Below, piece by piece: positions 10,401-19,068 of a DNA stretch of 64,000 bases. Position numbers and translations under genes: made by a program. Numbering within the stretch: position 1 is the first letter of the stretch; the number at the start of each line of letters is the position of its first letter. The DNA is from Pseudomonas sp. B6002 (lineage in GTDB: Bacteria > Pseudomonadota > Gammaproteobacteria > Pseudomonadales > Pseudomonadaceae): assembly GCF_013385985.1 (NCBI RefSeq), contig NZ_JACAOY010000012.1, positions 536,064 to 600,063 of the forward strand, in the 5' to 3' direction. The notes beneath the pieces are model-generated. The model did not search any database and was not told the origin of the DNA. It worked only from the letters and a program-made list of their open reading frames with translations.

Positions 10401-13078
10401 TAGATACCGGACTCGGTGGTGAGCACGGTACGGATGTTCTGGATCGAACCGGCGGCCAGGCTCAGATTACCGTCGGCCTGGATCGTGGAGGAGCTGTTGA
10501 TGATGCTGCTGGCCAATCCACCCTGACCGTCGCGGTCAATGCGCAGGTTGCCCATGGCGTAGATATCGGCGGCGATGTTTTTCAGGCGGTCAACGCGCAG
10601 GCTCATGTCACCCCCGCTGAAGACCAGGCCATGGTCATTGAGCAGGCTGCCAACGTTCAGGTCGAGTGTGCCCTGGCTGGCCACGGTGCCTGCCAGGGTC
10701 CAGTCCTGGCCGTTGCCGACCAACGCGCGGGTGCCGAGCAATTTGCCGGTAGCGGTCTGCTGCAGGTTGCCGACGTTGACGGTCAACTGCCCGGCCTGGA
10801 TCGCAGTGCTGTTGGTCCAGCTGGCTTTGTCGAGGGTCAGGTCACCCTGGGTCACCAGGCTGCCGCCCACGTCGTCGAGGCTGATGCCGCTAAGGTCGAG
10901 CGTGCCCTTACCCACGTGCAGCACGCTGCCGCCGACGTTGTTGAACGTGCCCGCGGCGAGGCTCAACTCGTTGTTGGCGGTTTCGAGTTTGCCGCTGTTG
11001 GCCAGCAAGCCGCCGATGGCGTAGCGGGTCTTGCCCGTGGCGCCCAGCGCGCGCATCTGGCCACTGTTGTCCAGGCTGGTGGCGTCGACGTCGAGGGTCG
11101 TGGCGCTTTCGATCAAACCACGGTTGGTCAGGGCGCCGTGCAGGCTGACGTCGATCTGATTGCCGGCGATCTCGCCACCGTTATCGACATTCATGCCGCC
11201 CAGGCGCACGCGGTCGCGGGCAAACAGATAGCCGCCGCCGTTGTTGAACGCGGTGGCATCAACCACAGCATCCCCGGCTTTGGCGGTGATCCGTCCGCCG
11301 TCGTTTTCCAACGTGCCGACGGTCAAGTTGACGCCAGCCTTTTCACTGTGGATCAGGCCATTGCCACCGTTTTGCAACAGGCCGCCCACCGTCAGGGCCA
11401 AGCCATCGTTGGCGGCCAGGGTGCCGTTGTTGCTGTTATCGACGCTGTTGGCGAACAGGGTCAGCAGGCCCTGGCTGGTGAGCTTGCCGCCCTGATTGTC
11501 GATGTGATCGGCGTGCTTGATCAGCAATGCGCCGGCACTTGCCAGCTTGGCGTTCTGGTTGATCAGGTTGCCGAGCAGATCCAGGGTGATGGTGCTGGCG
11601 CCAGTGAGGCTGCCGGCGCTGTTGTCCAGGGTATTGCCGTGCAGTTCGAAGGCGCCGGTGCTGTCGATGGAGCCGCCCTGGCTGTTGTCCAGCACACCGC
11701 TGACGGTGAGTGTTTGCGCGCCGTCGCTGGAAATCACGCCTTCATGGCTGTTGTTGAGCTGCGCACTGGTGACGCTCAGGGTGTTGTCACTGAGCAGTCG
11801 ACCTTTGTTCTGGTTGTCGACCGTATCGGCGGTGGCCTTCAAGGCCTGCTTGGCACTCAAGGTACCGCCTTGGTTGGTTAGAGTTTGCGCGGCGTTGGCG
11901 GTGAGGTTGCGGTTGGCGATCACCGTGCCGGTGTTGGTGAGGTGCTGGCTGTCGAGCTTCACGTCGCCACCGGCGTTGCGGGTGTTATCGGCGTTGACGC
12001 CAGCCTCGATGATGCCGTTGTTGGTCAATTGGCCGTTGCTGGCCAGGGTGATGCTGTCGCGTGCAGCGAGGGTCTTGCGGTTTTTCAGCTCGCCCTTGGT
12101 CTGTGCCTTGAGCGTGGTGCCGGCGTAGATCGGGCCTTGGGCGTCGAGGCTGGCGGCCTTGATGTCCACTGCGCCGCTGGAGGCGGCCTGGGCCATGCTC
12201 AGGTGACCGTTGGCGTCGAGCTGGATGTCGCCGCCACTGGCGGCGAGCGTGCCATCGAGTTTCACGCCCACACCGGCTTCGGTGCCCACCAGCTTGATCG
12301 CGCCCGCGTACATGCCGCCCAGGGCCGACGAGTCGATGGCCAGTTCCGGCTTGGCGCTGCCGTCATCGGCACGGGTGGTGGTTTTCAGGCTTTGGGCATC
12401 GACGTCATTGCGCCCGGCGATCACCGTGAGCTGACGTGCGTTGATCTGCGCATTGATCTTGGCCGAACGGGTGATGATCTCGAAGCGGTCGACGTTGCTC
12501 GCGTTCAAGCCCTTGCCGTCGATGGTCACTGCGCCACCGTCCACCTGGTAATGGTCCAGGCGGCCGGCCTTGTCGATGATCGGCTTGCCGGTGGTCAGGG
12601 TGACGTTGGGGGTGTTGATGAAACCGCAGCCGTTGCACGTGATGCCGTAGGGGTTGGCGACAATGACCTTGGCCGACTGGCCCGCCACTTCAGTGTAGCC
12701 GCGCAGTTGGCTGGGGCTGCCGCCATTGACTTCGTTGAGGATGACGTTCGCAGCACCACCCTTGAGGTTCGGGTTGCCCACAATGATCCCGCCCAGCTGC
12801 GTGCTTTGCACCATGCCGGTGGCGTTGTTGAGGATCACGCCATTGGGGCCGACGTTGTAGTCCTTGAACTGGTTGTGGGACAAGCCACTGCCATTGGGCG
12901 TGGCGATGTTCACCACCGGCACGCCGTTGCCCGCCTGGCCCACGGTGGTACCAGGGCCGCTGACCACGATGCCGTCGGCCTGGGCCAGCAGTGGCTGCCA
13001 GAACAGCGCATTGGCCAGGATCAGAGCCAGGCCGCGTTGGGACAGGCTTTTCAGGGCAGAAGCGGGGCGAACATCCAT
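4427..13078 (-). CDS. TpsA / CdiA-like filamentous haemagglutinin with C-terminal HNH-like toxin
   Basis: About 2883 residues, secreted through the TpsB encoded upstream. The start MDVRPASALKSLSQ matches the usual Pseudomonas TpsA N-terminus. An upstream ATG at 13123 overlaps tpsB and is less likely. A signal peptide ends near LLAQA. The TPS secretion domain follows (about residues 20-250) with the motifs NPNLKGG and NPYGITCNGCGFIN. Then come long haemagglutinin repeats (LDNSAG, LTNQGG, LNNTG types) and a second haemagglutinin repeat region with SDYKGVTDQSGLFAG. A pretoxin boundary resembling VENN reads AVDQYNRQAH, about 405 residues from the end. The last ~110 residues contain GWTWEHA, GIMRLVPSAQH and RVLHPD. 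This E-H...H...H spacing resembles HNH/EHHH nuclease toxins. Delivery to neighbouring cells and nuclease activity are inferred from family knowledge. Confidence 0.93.
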   Translation of the reverse strand: MDVRPASALKSLSQRGLALILANALFWQPLLAQADGIVVSGPGTTVGQAGNGVPVVNIATPNGSGLSHNQFKDYNVGPNGVILNNATGMVQSTQLGGIIVGNPNLKGGAANVILNEVNGGSPSQLRGYTEVAGQSAKVIVANPYGITCNGCGFINTPNVTLTTGKPIIDKAGRLDHYQVDGGAVTIDGKGLNASNVDRFEIITRSAKINAQINARQLTVIAGRNDVDAQSLKTTTRADDGSAKPELAIDSSALGGMYAGAIKLVGTEAGVGVKLDGTLAASGGDIQLDANGHLSMAQAASSGAVDIKAASLDAQGPIYAGTTLKAQTKGELKNRKTLAARDSITLASNGQLTNNGIIEAGVNADNTRNAGGDVKLDSQHLTNTGTVIANRNLTANAAQTLTNQGGTLSAKQALKATADTVDNQNKGRLLSDNTLSVTSAQLNNSHEGVISSDGAQTLTVSGVLDNSQGGSIDSTGAFELHGNTLDNSAGSLTGASTITLDLLGNLINQNAKLASAGALLIKHADHIDNQGGKLTSQGLLTLFANSVDNSNNGTLAANDGLALTVGGLLQNGGNGLIHSEKAGVNLTVGTLENDGGRITAKAGDAVVDATAFNNGGGYLFARDRVRLGGMNVDNGGEIAGNQIDVSLHGALTNRGLIESATTLDVDATSLDNSGQMRALGATGKTRYAIGGLLANSGKLETANNELSLAAGTFNNVGGSVLHVGKGTLDLSGISLDDVGGSLVTQGDLTLDKASWTNSTAIQAGQLTVNVGNLQQTATGKLLGTRALVGNGQDWTLAGTVASQGTLDLNVGSLLNDHGLVFSGGDMSLRVDRLKNIAADIYAMGNLRIDRDGQGGLASSIINSSSTIQADGNLSLAAGSIQNIRTVLTTESGIYSASITPTPCIEGVTGGDCDGGKQNRPFLITQRDRFIVSDATAGSAITSGGNLLLTGGELLNSSSSIAAGGNLTAAVNQLTNVGVVTHDTEYQRIFTSERERNPDGWYRAAAAFTQQYSAGGAKYDPKNLGGLEAAMASFIGQMESEQTGLRKTTELSTPDQRYGAVIQAGGAVDVKAQAGIDNSVVHGGYTYVGSGATTGGAAGYSTQINLNAQLPADVAQQQVNPLGLPGFNLPTGQNGLFHLNDGNGVSGLPTSQFAANPHKYLIETNPLLTDMRQFMSSDYMLAKLGYDPDTAQRRLGDGFYEQRLIQQAVLARTGQRFIDGQTSDADLFKHLMDNAISSKDALNLSVGVSLTAEQVAALTHDIVWMENATVAGQQVLVPVLYLAQANNRLAPNGALITGNDISLLAGSDLTNVGTLRATGSLLASAGRDMSNAGLMEAGGRLDLLAGNTLSNRAGGVIAGHEVTLAARGDLLNERTVTTHQSASAYRAERSDFADNAARIESASALTLQAGRNINNVGGALSSGTDTTTQAVGDVNIVAAQTQNSSVIGTRSRQASITQQGSVIQAGQDMKVTSGQDVNIAASQLEAKRDVAVVATGNLNVISAANEQHSAYNSKKVKSIEDHVQQVSSVLKAGGNANLSAGQDLQLVASQVNAGNEAYLVAGKNLSLQTAEDHDYSFFSKTKKTSQGKSFRLDETDAVNNVGSLVSAGTHSTVVAGENLLLAGSAVTAEKGTTQLVAGGDVNILAVSNSDSARHERKDSKSSWGGLKSSKVEDQVNEKRTTAMGSMVSGETVTVAAQRDATVTGSSLVSTGDLAVQAGRDLTIDAAQNTFARTDMHKEKNRDLTGVLTGNKLGLDDLTGNQKLYINSSKHNGTANEMTLTGSTIGSSAGNVSLTAGRELSVVASDLVSTKSMALTGSNVNIVAGAETARKTSQDSSRSLAVGRVIGGAVVDTARSIRDATEAAKSADDPRLKAVKIAQAALAAYNLGGQASDANDQSTGFKDKQGGSPSNGSLIKIGTELANNRSKNSSEFNSVTAKQSTLNAGEELSVVATGTAAGTQGDIQITGSALKAANTLLLAKNTVLMQSAQNTVDRKNEGSSNKTAIGASFNIGEQNGFTLDLGAQGAKNNGNGNSITQVNSTLDTGSLLLQSGGDTTLKGAQVRADSIKADIGGNLNIISLQDTESSRSKQSSGGFGASICIPPFCYGSTVAGSVNLAAAKTNSDYKGVTDQSGLFAGAGGYDINVGKTTTLQGAVIASEASADKNRLSTDRLIVSDIKNVSEIKSQSAGISVSSSSAGGASMGGSIPLALKDEERSHTRSAVSEGTIVVRNPEGANDLVGLNRDTANANQKLDRPDEKAMQERIDLIQSSAQLASGVISAVGKAKADEAKALADRAKVQTEAGSADAAATTQAANAAYTEAQRWQVGGDKRLMADIASGLIAAGLGGAPVGTSVGIVANTASSDIFNKIGDYAQSRANDPKLDAATRAAWAEGGAARVMLHALAGAAIGLSSGNVQSGALGAGASAALMPSIAAALGKNGIKGADQDALAALVAVGVGATVGGGRGSTGALVAGTTAGAVDQYNRQAHPTEARLIQKEADNLAAQAGISPAEAERRMAAALAFYTDKGWGATIDKAGESQFDPLTLKHLGEALAPLAAIYDNSALYPEGTRRSYSGDETVNLLKNFSTTHASEYRNGNINISYLGDPDTYNSAGLVDYYKANLDYRDKVSGGSAQGSSAGIGRSVLEVAQGMSSLFKLALGGNSLEEANKLISPFVDPSTDIINDWRTQYGGQGLVFGLQGNDYEQYARNTKIGADVLLMGLPGPAGKTRQLEKVAEAAKAEGKLAQQVHDLELALPPEKPTGYSVAFETALDPADFGRSRNVHFNRSNAALDNAMKMDSAFAEMMETLIPNVQSSVAKVGGRATPAGWTWEHASSSVAFNQEGIMRLVPSAQHTPGSPWWRVLHPDPGAAGGYSEWAIPRGAPKN

Positions 13079-13109
13079 ATTCTTAAATCTCAAGGCGGCG
13101 GGCGTTGAA

Positions 13110-14834
13110 TTACAGGAAGACATCCAGGCGCAAATAGATCGGCGCTTCGCGCTCGGTCATCACGCCAGGTCGCTCCAGGGAATGGGCAAACGTCACGCTG
13201 GTGCTGACGTATTTGCCCCGCGCAAACAACTCCACGGAGTTGCTCGACACCCGGCCATGCTGGGTGTCGTTGTAACGGTCGTTGCGGATCACGCCCTGGT
13301 CGTAGCCGACGCCGGCGCCGTATTCGAGGAACGCCGGGCGCAGCCAGGCGACGTTCACTGGGCGGGTCCAGCGCAGGTCGTTGCGCCAGTAGCCGCCGCT
13401 GTCACCGGTCAGTTGCTGGTCCTTGAACCCGCGCACCGAATACGAACCGCCGAGGCTCATGCGTTGCGGCGCGTACAACACGTCTTCACTGCGTTGCCCG
13501 GTGGCCAGGCTGGTGAAGGTGAACGACTCGCCCCACAAGGCGAACGGTTGCAGGTAACTGACGGTGGCGGTGTATTTGCGGTAGTGCGTGGTGGGCGTGA
13601 GGTTGCCGAAACCATCGCGAAACTGCGTGTTGCTCTGGGCATCGAAAGCGCCAATACCGTTCTGCATGCCCACATCGAGGTTGACGAACGCGCTGGCGAT
13701 GCGGCGCCCGTGGCTGACGCCCACCTGGAACTCACTGAGGCGGTTGCTGCTCACGTCCAGGCGCGTGTCATTGATGTAGTTGTTGGTGCGCAGATGGGTC
13801 AGGCCGACGTTGACCGAGGTCTTGCTCACGTCGTCACGGTGCACCACGCGTTCGGCGCGCAATTGGTGGTTCTGGCTTTCGCCCCATTGCTTGTACTTGA
13901 AGTCATCGACCGCGCCCGGCGTGCGGTATTCGCTCTCGCTGTAGGCGTAGCTGAAGTTCCACCACCCCCACGGCAGGTTGTAGTAGAGCATGCTGTTCTT
14001 CGAGGTTTTCTGGTGGTCGCTGATGGCGTCATGGCCGCCACGCAGCACCAACTGATCCGCCAAGCCCAGCGGGCTGTCCCACTCCAGGCCCGCGCCCCAT
14101 TGCTGTTCGCCAGTACTGCGCTGGCCGTCGTTGTTGCGCGACAGGCTAGCGCGCCAAGGCTTTTGCGGCACGCTCTTGACCAGCACTTCACTGCCGCCGA
14201 TCTGGCTGCCAGGGGTCAGCTCCATCTGCGCCTGCTTGGAGGGCAAGCGGCTGAGCTGGTCCACCAGTTGCTCGACCTCACGCAGGTTCAGCGCCTCGCC
14301 GACCTTGCCGGGAAAGGCCATCGCCAGCTCACGGTCGGTCACGTTGCTGCCCTGGGCGCCCTTGATGCCTTCGAGCTTGCCCTCCACCACCAGCACGCGC
14401 AGGTGGCCGGTGGAGAGGTCCTGCTGGGGCAAATAGGCGCGGCTGGTGACGCGGCCCTTGTCGATGTAGTAGTCGGTGACGACCTTGAGCAATTCATTGA
14501 GCTGCGAAACGCCCAGGCATTGGCCGATGTAGGGTTTGACCAGGCTCGCTTTGGCCGCGGCCGACAGGCTGTCGGCGCCTTGCAGTTCGATGTCTTTGAT
14601 GGGGAAGCAACGGGTGTCGGCAGGCAGCGCCGGGGCTTGGGAGCGGGTGTCCTTGCCGGGCAGGTCCTGCAGCTCTTCGAGGCGCCGGCGTTGCTCTTCG
14701 AGCAGGCGATTCTGCCGCTCACGAATCAGGTCCTGATCACCCGGCGTAGGCGCAGCCCCAGCGCTGTTCACACTCATGTAAGCGAGCAGGAAAGTGCACA
14801 GAAGATACCGAGTCCGTGGCAGTAACAAAGACAT
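13110..14834 (-). CDS. TpsB / ShlB-FhaC-type outer-membrane transporter
   Basis: About 574 residues. A signal peptide (MSLLLPRTRYLLCTFLLAYM) precedes a Gln/Arg/Glu-rich helix (RERQNRLLEEQRRRLEEL), as in TpsB plug helices. A POTRA domain follows (about 65-200, CFPIKDIELQGA and GRVTSRAYLPQQDLSTG), then a 16-stranded barrel. The barrel carries the VRGF motif of the L6 loop (SVRGFKDQQ), which is diagnostic of the Omp85/TpsB family. It exports the TpsA encoded 31 nt downstream. The ATG at 14834 with GGATCGA upstream is chosen over an in-frame start at 14873, which would place extra residues before the signal peptide. The gene heads the tpsB-tpsA-immunity operon. Confidence 0.93.
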   Translation of the reverse strand: MSLLLPRTRYLLCTFLLAYMSVNSAGAAPTPGDQDLIRERQNRLLEEQRRRLEELQDLPGKDTRSQAPALPADTRCFPIKDIELQGADSLSAAAKASLVKPYIGQCLGVSQLNELLKVVTDYYIDKGRVTSRAYLPQQDLSTGHLRVLVVEGKLEGIKGAQGSNVTDRELAMAFPGKVGEALNLREVEQLVDQLSRLPSKQAQMELTPGSQIGGSEVLVKSVPQKPWRASLSRNNDGQRSTGEQQWGAGLEWDSPLGLADQLVLRGGHDAISDHQKTSKNSMLYYNLPWGWWNFSYAYSESEYRTPGAVDDFKYKQWGESQNHQLRAERVVHRDDVSKTSVNVGLTHLRTNNYINDTRLDVSSNRLSEFQVGVSHGRRIASAFVNLDVGMQNGIGAFDAQSNTQFRDGFGNLTPTTHYRKYTATVSYLQPFALWGESFTFTSLATGQRSEDVLYAPQRMSLGGSYSVRGFKDQQLTGDSGGYWRNDLRWTRPVNVAWLRPAFLEYGAGVGYDQGVIRNDRYNDTQHGRVSSNSVELFARGKYVSTSVTFAHSLERPGVMTEREAPIYLRLDVFL

Positions 14835-15230
14835 GTTCGATCCATCGAAAATCAAGGGCCGGCAAACTAACATCGAACTTCAACGAATCCAAGAAAACGG
14901 ATTAGTTGGACATTCGTACTAATTAAACCTTCAAGCCATTGATTAATAACAAATAAAATTTATCAAAAAGACAGGACGCCTGTAACTGGAGTTTTAATTC
15001 CGACAAGCGGCGACTGTTTTGATAGCGATACGGAAAACAATCTGTTAATGGCCATTAGTTGGCCATCAAGTTGTCACCGAGATAAGTTAGTACCGGGAAA
15101 GTGCGAAAAGTTCGCGAAGGTTTTGTGAATTGGATCCCATTTATCGGAATTCCAAAATCTGATCGGGAATAGGCAGGGAACTCGCGTGGCGAGCGGGATT
15201 GCCCCGTTCGCCACAGCCCTTTGCGCGGGT
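14835..15230. promoter_or_regulatory. A+T-rich intergenic region upstream of tpsB
   Basis: About 396 bases without a gene. It is clearly A+T-rich from 14880 to 15060 and should hold the tpsB promoter. A 12-bp perfect palindrome TAATGGCCATTA lies at 15046-15057, followed by a second TGGCCAT. The pgaD-side end holds the hairpin at 15186-15214. No confident -10/-35 pair was assigned. Confidence 0.5.
15186..15214. repeat. REP-like hairpin downstream of pgaD
   Basis: GTGGCGAGCGGG pairs with CCCGTTCGCCAC around a 5-nt loop (12 bp, one G-T pair), 17 nt after the pgaD stop. It resembles fluorescent-Pseudomonas REP elements and may also stop transcription of pgaABCD. Confidence 0.6.
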
Positions 15231-15713
15231 TCAGCCGATGTCTTTGTCTTTCTGCTGGCCCGGCACCAGGGTCAACCCGGGCCGCTCCACATCACGTGAC
15301 ACATGGGACTTCACTTCCTCCACACCGCCGTCTTCGTCGTTGTGGATCACCAGCACACCCGGCCTGCGCAGTTGTTCGAGGTCGCCCTCGCCCAGCTTGA
15401 AGCTCTCGCTCAGGGTCTTGTCGGTGAGCGCGTTGGCTTCGGCGCGTCGCTGGGCGAACTTGCGGCCACGGCGCTGTTGATAACGTGCCCAGGTGATCAG
15501 GATCAGTGCGTTGAGCAAGGCAATCCACAGGTAGACCTGCAGGGTATTGAGCGCCGCAAAGATCGGCGCCTCGATGCGCGGGCCACCGTGAGTTTCCAGC
15601 ATGGCGGTGATCCCGCGCGCCAGCAGCCAGATCAACCCGGCCCAGGCGAGCAGGGTCAACACGACGTCAACCAGCCACATCAATCGATTCTGGCGAGTTC
15701 TGACCAGTTTCAT
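15231..15713 (-). CDS. pgaD: PgaD, poly-N-acetylglucosamine synthesis subunit
   Basis: About 160 residues with two N-terminal membrane helices (about 12-33, WLVDVVLTLLAWAGLIWLLA, and about 60-77, VYLWIALLNALILITWA). A basic cytoplasmic tail (RYQQRRGRKFAQRR) follows. This is the layout of PgaD, the partner that supports the PgaC synthase and in E. coli takes part in c-di-GMP control. It is the last gene of pgaABCD and starts 2 nt after the pgaC stop, so translation is probably coupled. Small size and operon position make the assignment firm. Confidence 0.92.
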   Translation of the reverse strand: MKLVRTRQNRLMWLVDVVLTLLAWAGLIWLLARGITAMLETHGGPRIEAPIFAALNTLQVYLWIALLNALILITWARYQQRRGRKFAQRRAEANALTDKTLSESFKLGEGDLEQLRRPGVLVIHNDEDGGVEEVKSHVSRDVERPGLTLVPGQQKDKDIG

Positions 15714-15715
15714 GA

Positions 15716-17056
15716 TCAGGCCTCCTCTTCGGCAGGTTTAATACCGCGATCCGGGCTGACCCAGCGCGCACGTTTCTGGTGTTGGTTGAACAGCACCTTG
15801 GGAAAACTGACCAGGGTGGTGAACAAGCTGACCAGCCAGAACACCATCGGGTACCACACGGTCCAGAACAGGGTTTTCCACAGATCCTTTTCGTAGCGAC
15901 GGTCAATCATGATGCTCACCGCAAACTGCACCAGGCACACCATGGCCAGCACCAGGCCGGTGAAGGCCGGAGGCACCAGGGAGTCCACGGCGATCGCCGG
16001 TGGCAGCACCACGAATTTGCCCACCGCCCAGAAGATCACCGACAGCAGGAAGGTAAACGCCCAGCCGGTGGACAGGCAGTATTCGAACAGCAGCGGCCAC
16101 AGGTAGCGGTGGCGCCATTGCCAGATACCGCGGATGTTCTTGAACAGCACTTCGGCGCCGCCCTGGGCCCAACGCAAGCGCTGTTTCCACAGGCCGCCGA
16201 CGGTCTCGGGCATCAGGATCCAGCACAGGGCACGCGGCTCATAGAAGATGGCCCAGTGATCGAGCTGCAGCTTCCAACTGACATCGATGTCCTCGGTGAT
16301 CATGTCGGTGCTCCAGTAGTCGATGCGGTCCAGCGCCTTCTTGCGAAACGCCACCACCACACCCGACACCGTGAAGATCCGGCCGAACACCCGCTGGGTA
16401 CGCTTGATCAAACCAATGATCGAAGAGAACTCGCCCACCTGCACCCGGCCGATCAAGGTCGAACGTGTGCGGATCCGTGGGTTACCGGTCACGGCGCCCA
16501 GGCGCGGGTTGTCGAGCATCGGCGCCACCATGTAGGCCGCCGCGTTTTTATCCAGCAACGCATCACCGTCGATGCACACCAGGTACTCACTGCGCGCCGC
16601 CACGGCACCCATGCGCAGGGCCACGGCCTTGCCCTGGTTCTGCGCCAGGTGCAGCACACGCAGGCGCGGGTTTTCCAGCGCGAGGGCATCGAGCACGGCG
16701 GCGGTGTTGTCCTTGGAGCCGTCGTTGACCGCGATCACCTCGATGTTCGGGTACAGCTGGTCCAGCGCGGCGTGGATGGTCTCCGCCGCGTTATCGCCCT
16801 CGTTGTAGCAAGGGATGATGATCGAGATCAGCGGGTCACCAGCCAGGGTCGGCGCCGGGGTGTCCTCTTTCCACGGCCAGTGACGTTCCCAGTGCAGCCA
16901 GAAATACAGGCCGCCAGCGATCCACAGCGCCGACATGAACAACGGGTAGAAAAACACGAAGTCCATCAGGAACTGGCCGGTGACCAGGAAAATCAGGCCC
17001 AGGGGCACGCCCAACACCAGCGCCAACACGAATAAAGCCAGGATTCTGTCGAACAT
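15716..17056 (-). CDS. pgaC: PgaC, poly-beta-1,6-N-acetylglucosamine synthase
   Basis: About 446 residues, a processive family-2 glycosyltransferase of the inner membrane that polymerises UDP-GlcNAc. Two N-terminal helices precede the catalytic domain: [12 protein letters not shown] near 79, NDGSKDN near 111, DGD at 163-165, TED at 254-256 and the QRLRW signature at 292-296. C-terminal membrane helices follow. The ATG at 17056 is preferred because [16 protein letters not shown] aligns with the usual PgaC start. The in-frame ATG at 17071 lies inside pgaB. It starts 2 nt after the pgaB stop. Confidence 0.96.
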   Translation of the reverse strand: MFDRILALFVLALVLGVPLGLIFLVTGQFLMDFVFFYPLFMSALWIAGGLYFWLHWERHWPWKEDTPAPTLAGDPLISIIIPCYNEGDNAAETIHAALDQLYPNIEVIAVNDGSKDNTAAVLDALALENPRLRVLHLAQNQGKAVALRMGAVAARSEYLVCIDGDALLDKNAAAYMVAPMLDNPRLGAVTGNPRIRTRSTLIGRVQVGEFSSIIGLIKRTQRVFGRIFTVSGVVVAFRKKALDRIDYWSTDMITEDIDVSWKLQLDHWAIFYEPRALCWILMPETVGGLWKQRLRWAQGGAEVLFKNIRGIWQWRHRYLWPLLFEYCLSTGWAFTFLLSVIFWAVGKFVVLPPAIAVDSLVPPAFTGLVLAMVCLVQFAVSIMIDRRYEKDLWKTLFWTVWYPMVFWLVSLFTTLVSFPKVLFNQHQKRARWVSPDRGIKPAEEEA

Positions 17057-17058
17057 GG

Positions 17059-19056
17059 TCAAGGGTTCCATTGATTGGAAAGGGCCGGACGCACTGTCTT
17101 CAAGTCCGGGGAATTTTCCAGGAAGTTATCCGGGTAGTAGCCAAAACTCCTGACCCCCTGGCGTTTGAGTACCCCCATCCATTCCGCCATCTGTGCGGCG
17201 TCGATGTCTGGCGCTTCCTTGGTCCGCCAGTCTTTGGCTTGCAGTTCAAATACGGTGCGTTGCAACGCGCCGGGACGCGCCTTGACCGTGGCCACCAGTT
17301 TTTCCAGCCAGGCGTTGGAGTTTTTCAGGCTCTCGCCTTCCATCAACGGCATGGCCATCGGCGCAGTCCAGTCGTAGGTCTGGAGGAAGTCATCGAGGTT
17401 CTGCGCGAACCAGGTTTCGCTGCCAGGGTTGAGCATCGGCTCGGCGAAGATATTGCGCGCGGTCTGCACCTGCGGCCCACGGATGGCGCGGACCTTGCCG
17501 GTCAGCTCCTGGGTGAAGTCGATCAGGTAGCGGCTCTTGAAGCGCGTCCAGCGTTGCATCACCGCCGGGTCTGCGCGCAGCGCGGCAATGCTGCCCGGCA
17601 GGCCGTTGGCCGCATAGGCCTTGAGCGCGGCAGGGCTGGCGTCTTCGAAGTCGGAGAACAGCGCGTCATCGTGGAACAGGATGCCGTCGATCGCGGTGTT
17701 GCGGGCCAGGTCTTCGTAGATCTCGCCGATCTGCTGGCGCACTGCCGGATCAAACGGTGACAGGCGCTTGTACTGGTCTGGGTCGAGGCCGACCTGGCCG
17801 GTCTGCGGGTCCCACCGGGTCACACGCGGCAGCGCAGGGTCGAGGGCAAAACTGAGCACCGGCATCCACGCATAGATGTTGACGTGGCCACGGGTGCGCA
17901 GTTGCCAGGTCACACGGTTGAACAGGTCCTGGCGCACCGGCAGGTGACGGTTGGGGAAATACAGCGAATGCACCAGGCCATCGCCTTTCGGGTCGGCGAA
18001 GGCTTGCAGGAACACGGTGCTGACGCCCATGTCCACCACGCGCTGGATCAACGCGTCGAGGTTGCGGGCCTGCTGAGCCGGGTCGGGGTCGTAGACGTTG
18101 TCCAGGTCCACATGCAGCACACGCATCGAAGCCTTGGTCTCGGCACCGACGATGGCATTGGCGTAGTGCTCGCCATCCGGGTCGGAAGCCACCAGGAAGC
18201 GTGGGCTGCTCTTGAGGTTGGCGAGGTCGTCGAGGCCGTCATCCAGGGTCAGGGCCATCTGGTAACCGTGCTCGCCCACTACCGCCAACGAAGTGCCATC
18301 GGCCGCGCCGTAAGGCCATACCCACACACGCGGCGCCTTGCCGGTGACCGCGCGCAATTTGTTGGAGATCGCGGTGACGTCGGCACGCATCCGCGCCTGG
18401 AACTGAGCTTCGGTCTCGTACTTGCCGGTGGCGGCATCATAGCGACGCGTGGCAGCGGCCGGCTCCAGGTTGCCCTGGGGGTTGGCCAGGATACCGGTGT
18501 GGCTGGCGTCGGTGTGGGCCGCGATTTCAACCAGGCCCGACTGGGAGATTTCCTTCACCTGCTGCCAAGTGAGGAAGTCGGAGCGCGCCCGTGGGGTGCC
18601 GGCGAAATCCACCGGTTTGTTCAGCGGCGTGTCGATCCAATACCCCACCGGGGCCAGGATGGCCGGCCAGTGATAAGCCCGCAGGATCGGCATCACCCGG
18701 GTGTAGAAGCTGGAGTAACCGTCGTCGAAGCTGAGCATGATGGCTTTGGGCGGCAATGCCGGGCCACCGCTGCGTGCGGCCAGGATCTGGTCGACCGACA
18801 CCGGCTGGTAACCGTTCTCGCGCAGCCAGGCCAACTGGTCAATCAGGCGCTCGGTGCGCACCGCCACGACCGCCTGGTCGGGGTCGCGGTCTTCAACGTC
18901 ATGGTAGGCAATGCCCAGAAAATGGTTTTTCGGCCACGGCGCTTCGGTCGGCGGCACCGGGCGCTCGGCGGGTGGAGTATAGGGCGCGGGTTGCTGGGCG
19001 CAGGCACCGGCCAGCAATACACCCAGGACCAACAAGCAACGGCTGAGGACGGTCAT
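17059..19056 (-). CDS. pgaB: PgaB, poly-N-acetylglucosamine N-deacetylase lipoprotein
   Basis: About 665 residues. The lipoprotein signal has lipobox LAGAC (Cys19), so the enzyme is membrane-anchored on the periplasmic side. The N-terminal polysaccharide deacetylase (NodB-like, CE4) domain shows SFDDGY at 109-114 and the His pair HTDASH at 181-186, which together supply the metal ligands. The C-terminal half (from about 300, [13 protein letters not shown]) is the glycoside-hydrolase-like domain that binds or cleaves the polymer. Partial deacetylation is needed for export through PgaA. It starts 12 nt after pgaA, with AAGAG upstream. Confidence 0.96.
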   Translation of the reverse strand: MTVLSRCLLVLGVLLAGACAQQPAPYTPPAERPVPPTEAPWPKNHFLGIAYHDVEDRDPDQAVVAVRTERLIDQLAWLRENGYQPVSVDQILAARSGGPALPPKAIMLSFDDGYSSFYTRVMPILRAYHWPAILAPVGYWIDTPLNKPVDFAGTPRARSDFLTWQQVKEISQSGLVEIAAHTDASHTGILANPQGNLEPAAATRRYDAATGKYETEAQFQARMRADVTAISNKLRAVTGKAPRVWVWPYGAADGTSLAVVGEHGYQMALTLDDGLDDLANLKSSPRFLVASDPDGEHYANAIVGAETKASMRVLHVDLDNVYDPDPAQQARNLDALIQRVVDMGVSTVFLQAFADPKGDGLVHSLYFPNRHLPVRQDLFNRVTWQLRTRGHVNIYAWMPVLSFALDPALPRVTRWDPQTGQVGLDPDQYKRLSPFDPAVRQQIGEIYEDLARNTAIDGILFHDDALFSDFEDASPAALKAYAANGLPGSIAALRADPAVMQRWTRFKSRYLIDFTQELTGKVRAIRGPQVQTARNIFAEPMLNPGSETWFAQNLDDFLQTYDWTAPMAMPLMEGESLKNSNAWLEKLVATVKARPGALQRTVFELQAKDWRTKEAPDIDAAQMAEWMGVLKRQGVRSFGYYPDNFLENSPDLKTVRPALSNQWNP

Positions 19057-19068
19057 GGTCAGGCTCTT

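Noticed and set aside
4589-14825. Long open frames on the plus strand opposite tpsA and tpsB
   Set aside because: GC-rich antisense frames. The minus-strand proteins have clear domains, and the plus frames look Arg/Gln/His-rich without motifs.
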